Origin: QKTW01 sp052161885
Lineage (GTDB): Bacteria > Bacteroidota > Bacteroidia > Chitinophagales > Chitinophagaceae
Reading direction: 5' to 3'
Length of the DNA: 64,000 nucleotides
Assembly: GCA_052161885.1 (NCBI GenBank)
Contig: CP197396.1
Span: 2,728,001-2,792,000 of the forward strand
Under the pieces are notes generated by a model. That model did not search any database. It worked only from the letters and a program-made list of their open reading frames with translations, and was not told the DNA's origin. Both the position numbers and the translations under genes were made by a program. Positions 36,188-45,300 of this stretch are shown one piece after another; position 1 is the first letter of the stretch, and the number at the start of each line of letters is the position of its first letter.

Positions 36188-36907
36188 ATGACCTCGGATT
36201 CGCTGTTCTACCATAATGCTACGCTCACAAAGGGATCAGATATCTGGCTGGAGGAAGACACCGCCCGGCACGTGATGCAGGTGCTGCGCATGCGTCAGGG
36301 CGACAGTTTTCGCCTCACAGACGGGCACGGTACTGCTGCAGATGTAACCATCAGCCAGGAAGGCAAGAAAAAATGCGCTGTACATATAAATGATACTGTT
36401 TTTCATAAAGCCCCGGAAGCCGCATTGCACCTGTGCATAGCATTTACTAAAAATACCAGCCGTAACGAATGGCTGCTTGAGAAGGCTACCGAATTGGGCG
36501 TAAACGGGATCATTCCCCTAATGGCAGCCCGCAGCGAGCGTGAGCGTATCCGGCCCGAACGGTGGCAAAATATTATCGTATCGGCCATGTTGCAATCTCA
36601 GCAATATTACCTGCCGTTGCTCCACAGCCAGCAAACCGTTACCCAGACGCTTGATACCTTCCGTGATGTACCTCAAAAGCTTATGGCGCATTGTATCGGC
36701 GCTCTGGCCAGAACATCATTGATGGAAGCATTGAAACCTAAAAAGACTACACTGCTGTTTATCGGGCCGGAGGGAGATTTTACAGAAGAAGAAGTGCAGT
36801 TAGCTGCAAAGGCAGGCTGTGCAGGCATCTCACTCGGCCATACAAGACTCCGCACTGAAACTGCAGCGATGTCGGCCTGTGCATTGTTTAACCTTATAAA
36901 TAGTTAA
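36188..36907 (+). CDS. rsmE: 16S rRNA (uracil1498-N3)-methyltransferase
   Basis: A 239-residue SPOUT-type methyltransferase that methylates U1498 of 16S rRNA. Marks are HVMQVLRMRQGD in the N-terminal PUA-like domain, KATELGVNGIIPLMAARSER, FIGPEGDFTEEEVQLA and ISLGHTRLRTETAAM, the knotted S-adenosylmethionine site. Length is normal. It is 55 bp upstream of a DUF4159 gene on the same strand. Confidence 0.96.
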   Translation: MTSDSLFYHNATLTKGSDIWLEEDTARHVMQVLRMRQGDSFRLTDGHGTAADVTISQEGKKKCAVHINDTVFHKAPEAALHLCIAFTKNTSRNEWLLEKATELGVNGIIPLMAARSERERIRPERWQNIIVSAMLQSQQYYLPLLHSQQTVTQTLDTFRDVPQKLMAHCIGALARTSLMEALKPKKTTLLFIGPEGDFTEEEVQLAAKAGCAGISLGHTRLRTETAAMSACALFNLINS

Positions 36908-36961
36908 ATACATTCGCGCCTGTCTCTTATTTTTAATGAAAAGATGTAGCTTACAAATCCT

Positions 36962-37636
36962 ATGAAGTTGTTCCGGAGCTTTTTAATTACAGCATGTTTA
37001 TTACTGCTTTGCAACGCGGCCTTCTGCCAGCCTATAAAACTGGGCCTGCTGGTATACGGCGGCGGCGGAGATTGGTACGCAAATCCTACTTCTCTCAAAA
37101 ACCTTGCGGCATTCTGCAACCAGCAACTGCATACCAATCTGCAGCCACAGGAAGGCCAGGTAGAAGTAGGCAGTCCGGATATATTCAATTATCCCTTCCT
37201 GCATATGACCGGCCATGGCCGCTGGGCACTTTCAGATGCTGAAGCCCAGAACCTGCGCAAATACCTGGAAAGCGGCGGCTTCCTGCATATAGATGATAAT
37301 TACGGACTGGACCCTTATGTACGTCCGGCATTAAAACAGGTATTCCCGGAATTAAGCCTTGTAGAGCTCCCTTTCAGCCACCCCATCTATCATCAGAAAT
37401 ACAATTTTCCCAATGGACTACCCAAGATCCATGAGCACGACAACAAACCGCCCAAGGGCTACGGACTTATTTACAAAGGCAGGCTGGTATGTTTCTACTC
37501 TTATGAATGCGATCTCGGGGACGGCTGGGAAGATTTTGATGTGCACCGCGACCCGCCTGAAAAGCATCAGGCTGCCCTGCAGATGGGTGCCAATATTATA
37601 CAGTATGTGTTTATGAATACCTCGGGAACCTTTTAG
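36962..37636 (+). CDS. DUF4159-domain secreted protein
   Basis: A 224-residue protein with a signal peptide (FLITACLLLLCNAAFCQ) and a DUF4159 domain: GGGGDWYANPTSLKNLA, FPFLHMTGHG-like NYPFLHMTGHGRWALSD, YLESGGFLHIDDNYGLD and GRLVCFYSYECDLGDGWED. Its function is unknown; such domains occur in proteins of membrane-associated complexes in this phylum. It ends 2 bases before the stop of the glycosyltransferase on the other strand. Confidence 0.9.
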   Translation: MKLFRSFLITACLLLLCNAAFCQPIKLGLLVYGGGGDWYANPTSLKNLAAFCNQQLHTNLQPQEGQVEVGSPDIFNYPFLHMTGHGRWALSDAEAQNLRKYLESGGFLHIDDNYGLDPYVRPALKQVFPELSLVELPFSHPIYHQKYNFPNGLPKIHEHDNKPPKGYGLIYKGRLVCFYSYECDLGDGWEDFDVHRDPPEKHQAALQMGANIIQYVFMNTSGTF

Positions 37637-37638
37637 TA

Positions 37639-38571
37639 TTATCCTGCTTTTTCAGGGCTCAGAAACCCAACGAGCACCCAGCGCCTGAAACCTTCCAGCA
37701 TAGCAAATTTTGACCACTGCCCACGGACAAGGAATCCTATGCCATATACTACTGCATAGCCCCACTTTGCTACATACTCAAGCAGTTTCATTGCCTTTGC
37801 ACCAAAGCCTTCCTGTTTTAACCGGAGGCGCTCTCCGCCACCTATACCCATGCTGTGCCGGCGTACATAGTTCTTATCAAATTTATTAGATTCCACAGCG
37901 TGCAGCACTTCTACATCGGGCAGGTAATAAACATCTTTACCGGAGTGGAGGATGCGGAGATAAATATCTTTTTCTTCGTTTGCCAGCAGGCCCGCCCCTT
38001 TTCTGCCGAGGTCTGTATTAAAGTAGCCTACTTCGTCAAAAACCTTTTTACGAAACGCCATATTTGCCCCACAAGGGTACCGGGCGCCCGTCAGCTTTTT
38101 CACCCTCGGGCCCTGGTCAAAATTGCCGACCAGCCCAAAAAAATATTTTGAATACCAATCGGGAATACCGGTAAGGAAGTAAGGGGTTATTTTTCCGCCG
38201 GTAGAGTAAACGTTTGCGTGCTCGTCAAAAAAACGGACAGTCGTTGATAACCAGCCCGGCTGCGCGATAGAATCATCATCCAGGTACACTACCAGTTCAC
38301 CCCGGGCTTCGCGTGCGCAACGGTTACGGGTATATGCTACACCCTGGTTCTTTTCAATATAATAGCTGAAATTGTATCCGGGATGTGCTGTTTTATACTC
38401 CTCAAGCAAGGTAGCAGTATTGTCCGTACTGTTGTTGTCCACAACAATTACCTCGTACTGATTCTTATCAAAATCCTGTTCAAAAATACTTTCTACAGCT
38501 TTTAAGATAAACCTGGCCCTGTTGTAAGAACATATTACGGCAGAGACCTTATACTTATAATCCATGAACAT
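37639..38571 (-). CDS. Family 2 glycosyltransferase
   Basis: A 310-residue cytoplasmic GT-A fold transferase. Marks are SAVICSYNRARFILKAVES, VVDNNSTDNTATLLEEY, the metal-binding LVVYLDDDS, and a following acceptor region with GLLANEEKDIYLRIL. It likely builds a polysaccharide or lipid-linked glycan; donor and acceptor are unknown. A membrane-like segment near residues 268-285 may attach it to the inner face of the membrane. The ATGs at 38571 and 38565 are equally plausible starts. Confidence 0.88.
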   Translation of the reverse strand: MFMDYKYKVSAVICSYNRARFILKAVESIFEQDFDKNQYEVIVVDNNSTDNTATLLEEYKTAHPGYNFSYYIEKNQGVAYTRNRCAREARGELVVYLDDDSIAQPGWLSTTVRFFDEHANVYSTGGKITPYFLTGIPDWYSKYFFGLVGNFDQGPRVKKLTGARYPCGANMAFRKKVFDEVGYFNTDLGRKGAGLLANEEKDIYLRILHSGKDVYYLPDVEVLHAVESNKFDKNYVRRHSMGIGGGERLRLKQEGFGAKAMKLLEYVAKWGYAVVYGIGFLVRGQWSKFAMLEGFRRWVLVGFLSPEKAG

Positions 38572-38670
38572 GCAAGTTATGCATAAATCGGCTTTTAACC
38601 GGCAGGACAGACAGTGCTGCAGACAATATCATTATAAGTGCTGCTGATATAAGCCGGGTGAGGCAGCACA

Positions 38671-38700
38671 TTTGCAGAAAAGCAGTTTTTAATAGCTTTG
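38671..38700 (+). promoter_or_regulatory. Promoter of the phosphatase gene (TTTG-N18-TAGCTTTG)
   Basis: TTTG (38671-38674) is followed after 18 bases by TAGCTTTG (38693-38700), a good match to the Bacteroidota -33/-7 consensus, 21 bases before the ATG at 38722. Confidence 0.75.
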
Positions 38701-38721
38701 CCAGCGAAAACAGACAGGAAT

Positions 38722-39183
38722 ATGCGCATTTTAATGGTCTGCCTGGGCAACATATGCCGTTCGCCCATTGCAGAAGGAGTAATGAGACATAAGATACAGC
38801 AACACGGACTCAGCTGGGAAGTACATTCGGCCGGTACCAACTCCTATCAAACAGGTGAGGCACCACACCGGTTTTCACAGAAAATATGCCTGGCGCATGG
38901 TGTAGACATTTCCGGTCAGCGGGCACGCAGGTTTAAAGCGGCAGACTTTAATGAATACGACATTATTTATGCCATGGCAGATGATGTATACAGTGAAATA
39001 GAGACCATAGGCGGCAAAAAAGCAATAATGAACAAAGTGGCTCTCTTCCTGAACGAACTGAAACCCGGCAGTAATGCATCCGTACCCGATCCCTGGTATG
39101 GCGACGAAAGTGGCTATGCTCCCGTATTCAACATGATCGACGAAACATGCGATGCTATCATCAGCAAATACAGCAATCAATAA
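38722..39183 (+). CDS. Low-molecular-weight protein-tyrosine phosphatase
   Basis: A 153-residue phosphatase with the P-loop CLGNICRSPIAEG (nucleophile Cys, Arg) near the N-terminus and the general-acid loop DPWYGDESGY near residue 118. It dephosphorylates tyrosines of cytoplasmic proteins; the often seen partner, a Wzc-type kinase, is absent here. The ATG at 38722 (MRILMVCLGN) is chosen since the upstream in-frame start is a TTG within the promoter box. Confidence 0.94.
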   Translation: MRILMVCLGNICRSPIAEGVMRHKIQQHGLSWEVHSAGTNSYQTGEAPHRFSQKICLAHGVDISGQRARRFKAADFNEYDIIYAMADDVYSEIETIGGKKAIMNKVALFLNELKPGSNASVPDPWYGDESGYAPVFNMIDETCDAIISKYSNQ

Positions 39184-39233
39184 ATATCCGGTAAAAGGAA
39201 TAACGTCACCGGCTGCGAAGCCCTGATTTTTTT

Positions 39234-39241
39234 TACATTTG
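39234..39241 (+). promoter_or_regulatory. -7 element (TACATTTG) of hisS
   Basis: Exact TAnnTTTG match only 7 bases before the hisS ATG, so the leader is very short if this is used. A -33 element is not evident. Confidence 0.45.
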
Positions 39242-39248
39242 AAGCAAT

Positions 39249-40637
39249 ATGTCGAAACAAAAACCATCAATACCCGGTGGCACACGCGACTTTGGTCCTG
39301 CCGAAGTACGCAAGCGCCAATATATACTTAATACACTGCGCAGCATTTTTGAGAATTATGGTTTTCAGCCGCTGGAGACCCCTTCCATGGAGAACCTTAC
39401 TACCCTTATGGGAAAATACGGAGATGAAGGGGACAGGCTGATCTTTAAAATACTGAATAACGGCCTTCATGAGCCGAAGAATATTGAAAAAAGTAAAGCT
39501 GCTTTTGAAAAGGTATTAACCGGCAGGAACGATACAGACCTTACAGAACGTGCTTTGCGCTACGACCTTACTATTCCTTTTGCACGCTATGTAGTGATGC
39601 ACCAGAACGACCTGGCATTTCCCTTCCGGCGCTACCAGATGCAGCCCGTATGGCGCGCAGACAGCCCGCAGAAAGGCAGGTACCGGGAGTTCTGGCAATG
39701 CGACTGCGATGTGGTAGGCAGCAATTCACTCATCAATGAAGCAGAACTGCTGTGCATATACCGCAAGGCATTTCAACAACTGGGATTACCGAAGATCGCT
39801 ATTAAAATCAACAGCCGGAAAGTACTGGCAGGCATGGCAGAAACAGCCGGCGTGCCCGACCAGATGATGGAAATGACTATTGCATTAGACAAGCTGGATA
39901 AAATAGGCTGGGACGGTGTGGTAAGAGAACTGCAGCAGCGTGGCATCAGTGAAAACGGTATTGAAAGCATAAAAAAGGTTATTGAGCTTACCGGCAGCAA
40001 TGAAGAAAAGCTTGCCAGTCTGAAAAATATAATGCAAAACAGCCCAACCGGCCTGCAGGGCATAGAAGAATTGCAGAAAACGCTCGATTACCATGCTGCT
40101 ATGGCAGACCAATGGGATAGTGAGGTAGTAATAGACGTAAGCCTGGCACGAGGACTTAACTATTATACCGGTGTGATTGTAGAAGTAGGATGTGGTGCTG
40201 TATCCATGGGCAGCATTGGCGGAGGCGGCCGTTATGATGATCTTACAGGCCTGTTTGGTCTGAAAGGACTTTCCGGAGTAGGGGTTTCTTTTGGCATAGA
40301 CCGCATTTACGATGTAATGGAAGAACTGAGCCTTTTTCCGCAGCAACTGGCTACCGGAACACAGGTGCTGCTGCTCAATTTTGGCGGGGCCAATGAAATC
40401 TATGCTTTATCTGTGCTGAAACAATTGCGGGACGCGGGTATTGATGCCGAAATATACCCGGATGCCGCAAAGTTTGACAAACAGATGAAGTATGCCAATA
40501 AGCGCAATATGCCTTTTGTAATATTGCCCGGCGATACCGAACGTGAAAAATCGCTCATAAGCCTGAAGAACTTTAATACCGGCGAACAGATAATGTGCAC
40601 GCTGGAAGAAGCTGTTGAAACAATAAAATCTCTTTAG
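39249..40637 (+). CDS. hisS: Histidyl-tRNA synthetase
   Basis: A 462-residue class II synthetase that charges tRNA-His. Marks are PGGTRDFGPAEVRKR, the motif 2 region RYDLTIPFARYVV and RRYQMQPVWRADSPQKGRYREFWQCD, the histidine-binding LARGLNYYTGVIVEV and GGGGRYDDLTGLFG, and a C-terminal anticodon-binding domain (about residue 370 on). It is 2 bases upstream of tag, so they form an operon. Confidence 0.97.
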   Translation: MSKQKPSIPGGTRDFGPAEVRKRQYILNTLRSIFENYGFQPLETPSMENLTTLMGKYGDEGDRLIFKILNNGLHEPKNIEKSKAAFEKVLTGRNDTDLTERALRYDLTIPFARYVVMHQNDLAFPFRRYQMQPVWRADSPQKGRYREFWQCDCDVVGSNSLINEAELLCIYRKAFQQLGLPKIAIKINSRKVLAGMAETAGVPDQMMEMTIALDKLDKIGWDGVVRELQQRGISENGIESIKKVIELTGSNEEKLASLKNIMQNSPTGLQGIEELQKTLDYHAAMADQWDSEVVIDVSLARGLNYYTGVIVEVGCGAVSMGSIGGGGRYDDLTGLFGLKGLSGVGVSFGIDRIYDVMEELSLFPQQLATGTQVLLLNFGGANEIYALSVLKQLRDAGIDAEIYPDAAKFDKQMKYANKRNMPFVILPGDTEREKSLISLKNFNTGEQIMCTLEEAVETIKSL

Positions 40638-40639
40638 CG

Positions 40640-41224
40640 ATGTGTGCCAATCAAAATTCCGGCTGTACCTGGCCCGGCAGCGATGAGCAGATGAACAAAT
40701 ATCATGATGAAGAATGGGGAACCCCGCTTCATGATGATCGTAAACTGTTTGAATTTATGGTACTGGACGCATTCCAGGCCGGTCTTAACTGGAAGACGAT
40801 CCTGCACAAACGGAAGAATTTTGAGAAGGCCTTTGCAGGCTTCAACATAGTTAAAGTATCAAAATTTACCGAAGAAAAAATCCAGGAACTGATGCAGGAT
40901 ACCGGCATTATACGGAACCAGCTGAAAATAAGAGCTACGGTAAATAACGCGCAACGCTTCATTGAAGTGCAGAAAGAATTTGGCAGCTTCGACAAATATA
41001 TCTGGCAGTTTACCGGAGGCAGGCCGCTTGTTAACCGTTGGAAGGTTACAGGAGAAGTACCACCCCGCAGTGCTGAATCAGATGCGATGAGCAAAGACCT
41101 GCAGAAGCGCGGGTTTAAGTTTGTAGGCTCTACTATATGCTATGCATTTATGCAGGCGGCTGGTATGATCAATGATCACCTCATGGGTTGTCCGCGACAT
41201 AAAGACGTCCAGGAAATGAAATAA
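40640..41224 (+). CDS. tag: DNA-3-methyladenine glycosylase I
   Basis: A 194-residue base-excision repair enzyme that removes 3-methyladenine from DNA. Marks are the N-terminal zinc Cys in CTWPGSDEQM, YHDEEWGTPLHDDRKLFEF, DAFQAGLNWKTILHKRKNF, DTGIIRNQLKIRATVNNA, and the C-terminal FKFVGSTICYAFMQA with the closing CPRHKD that gives the second zinc Cys and His. Length is standard. It follows hisS by 2 bases. Confidence 0.96.
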   Translation: MCANQNSGCTWPGSDEQMNKYHDEEWGTPLHDDRKLFEFMVLDAFQAGLNWKTILHKRKNFEKAFAGFNIVKVSKFTEEKIQELMQDTGIIRNQLKIRATVNNAQRFIEVQKEFGSFDKYIWQFTGGRPLVNRWKVTGEVPPRSAESDAMSKDLQKRGFKFVGSTICYAFMQAAGMINDHLMGCPRHKDVQEMK

Positions 41225-41240
41225 TCTTATCTCGTATCGA

Positions 41241-41280
41241 TACAACAGAAAAGCCACCGTATGGTGGCTTTTCTGTTGTA
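41241..41280. terminator. Bidirectional terminator between tag and the DUF6089 gene
   Basis: A perfect 18-bp stem with a 4-base loop (arms 41241-41258 and 41263-41280), rich in AAAAG/CTTTT, between convergent genes. Confidence 0.85.
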
Positions 41281-41299
41281 TGTATCGTTTGAAATACTG

Positions 41300-42175
41300 T
41301 TACTCATTTCTGCGGGCACCAAAGAGGCGTGGGCAGTGCGTCTGCCAGTACTGGCTTACATTTCCGAAAGCACGGAAGTAAATAGACACTGAAACGCCAC
41401 CGAACCAATACCAGTCATTTGCCTTACTGTCGCCACGCTGATATTTGTAATCAGGGTAGTAATGGCCATCCCAGTTTCTGGTTTCATCGCCACGATAAGA
41501 AAGCTGTGCAGCCTGTGCGCCTTTTACTGCTTTAAGCGTATCAAGGTTTACATATGATTTGCTTACATCATCCAGGTAATCTGTTGTAGTATAACGGAAG
41601 CCGAGCTCTGTTGTTACTACCAGTGTTTTACCGATCAGGAATTTCATACCGCCGCCTACCGGGAATGACACTCCTATCGGTCCGTATTCTTTACGGTCAG
41701 GATATTGTGAAAGCCCCTGTCCTTCAGTACTCAGCGGACGCAGGTATACTTTTTCACCGTTTGCGCCATCGGTATATGGGTCATAATAGAATATTGAGAT
41801 GCCACCGAAGATATACGGAGTAACTTTCATCCTGTCTATATCAATGGGAAGAAGGTTGAGCTCAAGGCCACCGTGTACTTCAAAAATATTGGAGGCGAAA
41901 CGCAGATTACGGTCCCTTTTCACTTGCGAATCAGAAAGACTGTCTGCAGCAGTGATAGAAGCATACGAAGCGCCAAACCGGAGCCCTACATGCGGGTTAA
42001 AAAAGTATTTATATTGAATTCCTATCATTGGTTTGTACCCATAATCCGGGAATATCTTGTCTTGCAGATCACCGTAATAGTTTGCCACACCAACGGTGAG
42101 GCCGATCTCATGGTGTGCCTGGGCCTGAGCCAGAACAGGAAACAAGAATACCAAGGAAAGTAAAATACGTTTCAT
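41300..42175 (-). CDS. DUF6089-like outer-membrane beta-barrel protein
   Basis: A 291-residue protein with a signal peptide (ILLSLVFLFPVLAQAQ) and a beta-barrel of the DUF6089/PorT-like type: HHEIGLTVGVANYYGDLQD, IGIQYKYFFNPHVGLRFGAS, NIFEVHGGLELNLLPID and TPYIFGGISIFYYDPYT. The C-terminus (TELGFRYTTTDYLDDVSKSY, then a Cys-Pro-Arg tail) fits the family. Its role is unknown, possibly structural. It follows porU, but that gene has its own terminator in between. Confidence 0.8.
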   Translation of the reverse strand: MKRILLSLVFLFPVLAQAQAHHEIGLTVGVANYYGDLQDKIFPDYGYKPMIGIQYKYFFNPHVGLRFGASYASITAADSLSDSQVKRDRNLRFASNIFEVHGGLELNLLPIDIDRMKVTPYIFGGISIFYYDPYTDGANGEKVYLRPLSTEGQGLSQYPDRKEYGPIGVSFPVGGGMKFLIGKTLVVTTELGFRYTTTDYLDDVSKSYVNLDTLKAVKGAQAAQLSYRGDETRNWDGHYYPDYKYQRGDSKANDWYWFGGVSVSIYFRAFGNVSQYWQTHCPRLFGARRNE

Positions 42176-42335
42176 TTGGATAATTTATGTCTTTTCAGAA
42201 AACTGTTATAAGTATACAAATCCGGTGACTTCAATCCACTGCTTTTACATGCTTATGACAGTCATTAAAGATATTGTTAAAACTGATGATAGCGAAAGAT
42301 AAAAACATTTTTCCAAAAACAAAACAGCCAGAAAA

Positions 42336-42362
42336 AAAGAGTTGCCGTAGTGGCAACTCTTT
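42336..42362 (-). terminator. Terminator of porU
   Basis: AAAGAGTTGCC and GGCAACTCTTT pair with a 5-base loop; on the minus strand a T run follows the stem. It lies 30 bases after the porU stop. Confidence 0.85.
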
Positions 42363-42391
42363 CCCGTTGTATTTTTTTTACCTTATTATGA

Positions 42392-45300
42392 TCAGCGCAT
42401 TATGTACATTTTACCATAACCGCTTTTAAAGTACTTATCTGCTCCGGTTTCCCAGTGTTCCACATCCGATCCGTTAATGGATGTAACGACACGGTACAGG
42501 TATACACCATTGCCAAGCAATTGTCCGTACTGGTCGCGGCCATCCCATTTATAGTCGGTAATGTTACGGCCAATATGCAGCGGGCCCAGTTCAGCCTTTA
42601 CAATTTCGCGCACCACTTTACCGGTCACTGTCATGATCTGTATTTTGAACTGGGAAGGCATATCAGATCCGGTAAGCGTAAACACAAATGCCGTAGAGGT
42701 AGAGAACGGGTTCGGGTAATTAAGCACATTGCTTATTGCCGGCTTCCCGAACACCTGGAATGATATGCTGTAGTCCGTTTTGGTGCCTCCTGCTTCATTT
42801 CCTGCTTTATCTCTTCCGGTAACATACAGTTCATACGTACTATCATCTGTAAAAACAGGCGTGTATTCAATTACTGCTTCATTTTTCTTACCGTTTGTTA
42901 CACTGCCGGGAATAAACTTACAGGTGGTACCATCAAATGCTATCTTCCTCCTTGATCCCTGCGGATCTTTAGGATAGCGGATGTATACGTCCAGCAGGCT
43001 TGTATCATCAAGCGCCTGGTATTGGTTCTCATCCTTCAGCATTATTTTGATCAGCGGTTTTGAAGAGACAATGTCGCGATTCAGGATGTGTAAACCGTCA
43101 AAAGTTACATCCACCAATGGATTGTATTTATCTACTATCAGCTTGAATGGTATATAACCAAGGTTATTAGGATGATATTGCTCCGGCTGATCATTATCCG
43201 GATTGGCTTCTACAAAAAGCAGATTAGTGCCCGGATAAGCATTCGGGTCAAACGTAAGGTCTGCATTTAAGGTATCATTTCCCGCCATCTTACGGTAGCG
43301 CTTTGCCCCCAGCAGATGAGACACATTGTTTGCATCTATGATCTTGTACTTTACCAGCATGCTGTCCATCGGAGTTGCCGTCAGGTTTTCAATAGCAACG
43401 GACAAGCTCCCCATTTGCCCTTGATTAAGACTGTCTGTAAACGCAAAGTGTATTGCAGGGTTTAAAGCAGCCTCCGGCACAGGGTCATACAGTATTCTCC
43501 AGTAGTCAAGCTGAGGAGAAGTACGAAGCGTGTCATCAATGCTGTACCATTCCATACGCAGGTTCCGGTACTGTTTGGCATTTATATAGCTGAGAGATGT
43601 ATCACGCGAGTAACCCTGGTAAAGCTGTGTTTCGTTGTTCAGAGTATCGATTCCTATCACTTTTACATAAGCAGTATCGAAGCGAGCGGCTGTATCCAGC
43701 TTCGTGGAGGTACGCCATTTCAGGGAATTCCACTTTTCAGCAGGGCCTACGGTAGTGCTGAACATCCTGCCATGGGTACTCGAAATGGGCATGAACAAAT
43801 CCTGAGTAATCTGGTCTGCCGGTGCCTGGGTGAATGTCTGGAATGAAGGATATCCGGGACGCCCTTTCTGGCAGAAATACGCGAACACTCTTTGATAATT
43901 AAAGGAATCGACAGTTGTGAATCCGAGATTTTTCAGCGTATGATACAAAGATATTCCGGAGCCATAAATGGAAGTATCGGCTGCCCAGGAATTTGCATAA
44001 TATGGAGCAAATGCCGGCCCATATATGAAGTTATACACAAGCACATACTCTCCATTAGGAATGGAATCTATAAACTTGCGTGCATTATTACGACCTGTTG
44101 AATTATACAATTGAAATTCATAAGCATATACATCCCTTGGCGGGTTTGCATTCCCGTTAGGTGCATGCGCCCCTGTCTGCAGCCAGTTGGTATTCTGCCA
44201 GGGCTTGCCAGTTGCAGAGTCAAAGACCATAACCATAAGTGTCCCCCCCAGATCAAGACCCAGATTCTGTATGGGAATATCATTTATAAACATTCTGGTA
44301 TGCCCAAGGTCTGTACCGGATATTTTATTCCAGATCGTCAATTTTTCCTCTGTTAGTCCGAAACGGAAAAGTCTGTCAGGATTGAGCGAAAGACTGTCGT
44401 AGGCATCTTTCTGGTATTGATAATAATGCGACTGATTCCATCCGTCCGAACCGTTGGCAAGATAAATAAATGAACTGCCCGCCCATTGATAAACGCCGTT
44501 TATACTACTGTCATAGGCTGTACGCCAGTAGTAAACTGTGCTGTCTTTCATTGCCAGAGACGGTGTCCATTTTACAACACCACTGGGTGCTACGATGGCA
44601 GTCTGCTGCAGAGACGGACTGTTAAACAGTTCTGTAGTATCTATCTCCATCCTGTAGCGGCCTATCGGGCGGAAAGGATTAATGGTAGATGCCTTCAGCG
44701 TTACTCCCTGAGCATGCACTATACTGAAATTCTGCGGATACACCGGCACAAGATTGTCGCTGTATATGAATAGTTCTACCGTAGTTACATTGTTGGCTTC
44801 ACTGAGTTCATCAAACTTATTTGGTGCGTCAATGGTTACGCGGTATTTGTTAAGGCCAAGATCATTAAGTTTATTTACCGGTACATTGAATAATGCTGTA
44901 TCAGTATTATGCAGGTTAATTATTTTATATGTTCCCACTATAGCTGTTACGCCTGCAGGGTTTGTATGCTCTACTTTTACGGTTACCGTATCATCAATAG
45001 CCCGACCAAGGTTGTAACCTACAATTTTCAGTTTAAATGAATCTTGGCTGGTGGTTACATTGGCCGGTATAGACGAAATTGTAGTATTGGTTACATAAAA
45101 ATCAGGTTTGGCAGGCGAGTACAGCCGTACACCAGGGTCTCCCTGCAGCAGCAGGCTTTCCAGGTGTGCCAGGAAATATCCGGTGTTATTAAAATGCATC
45201 AGGCTGTCAAAAGTCCCTTTATATTGTTCTCCTATCGTTTGACCATAATAGCGCTGGCCAATGCATGTATACAACCCCGCGAGATAATACTGATGGAAAT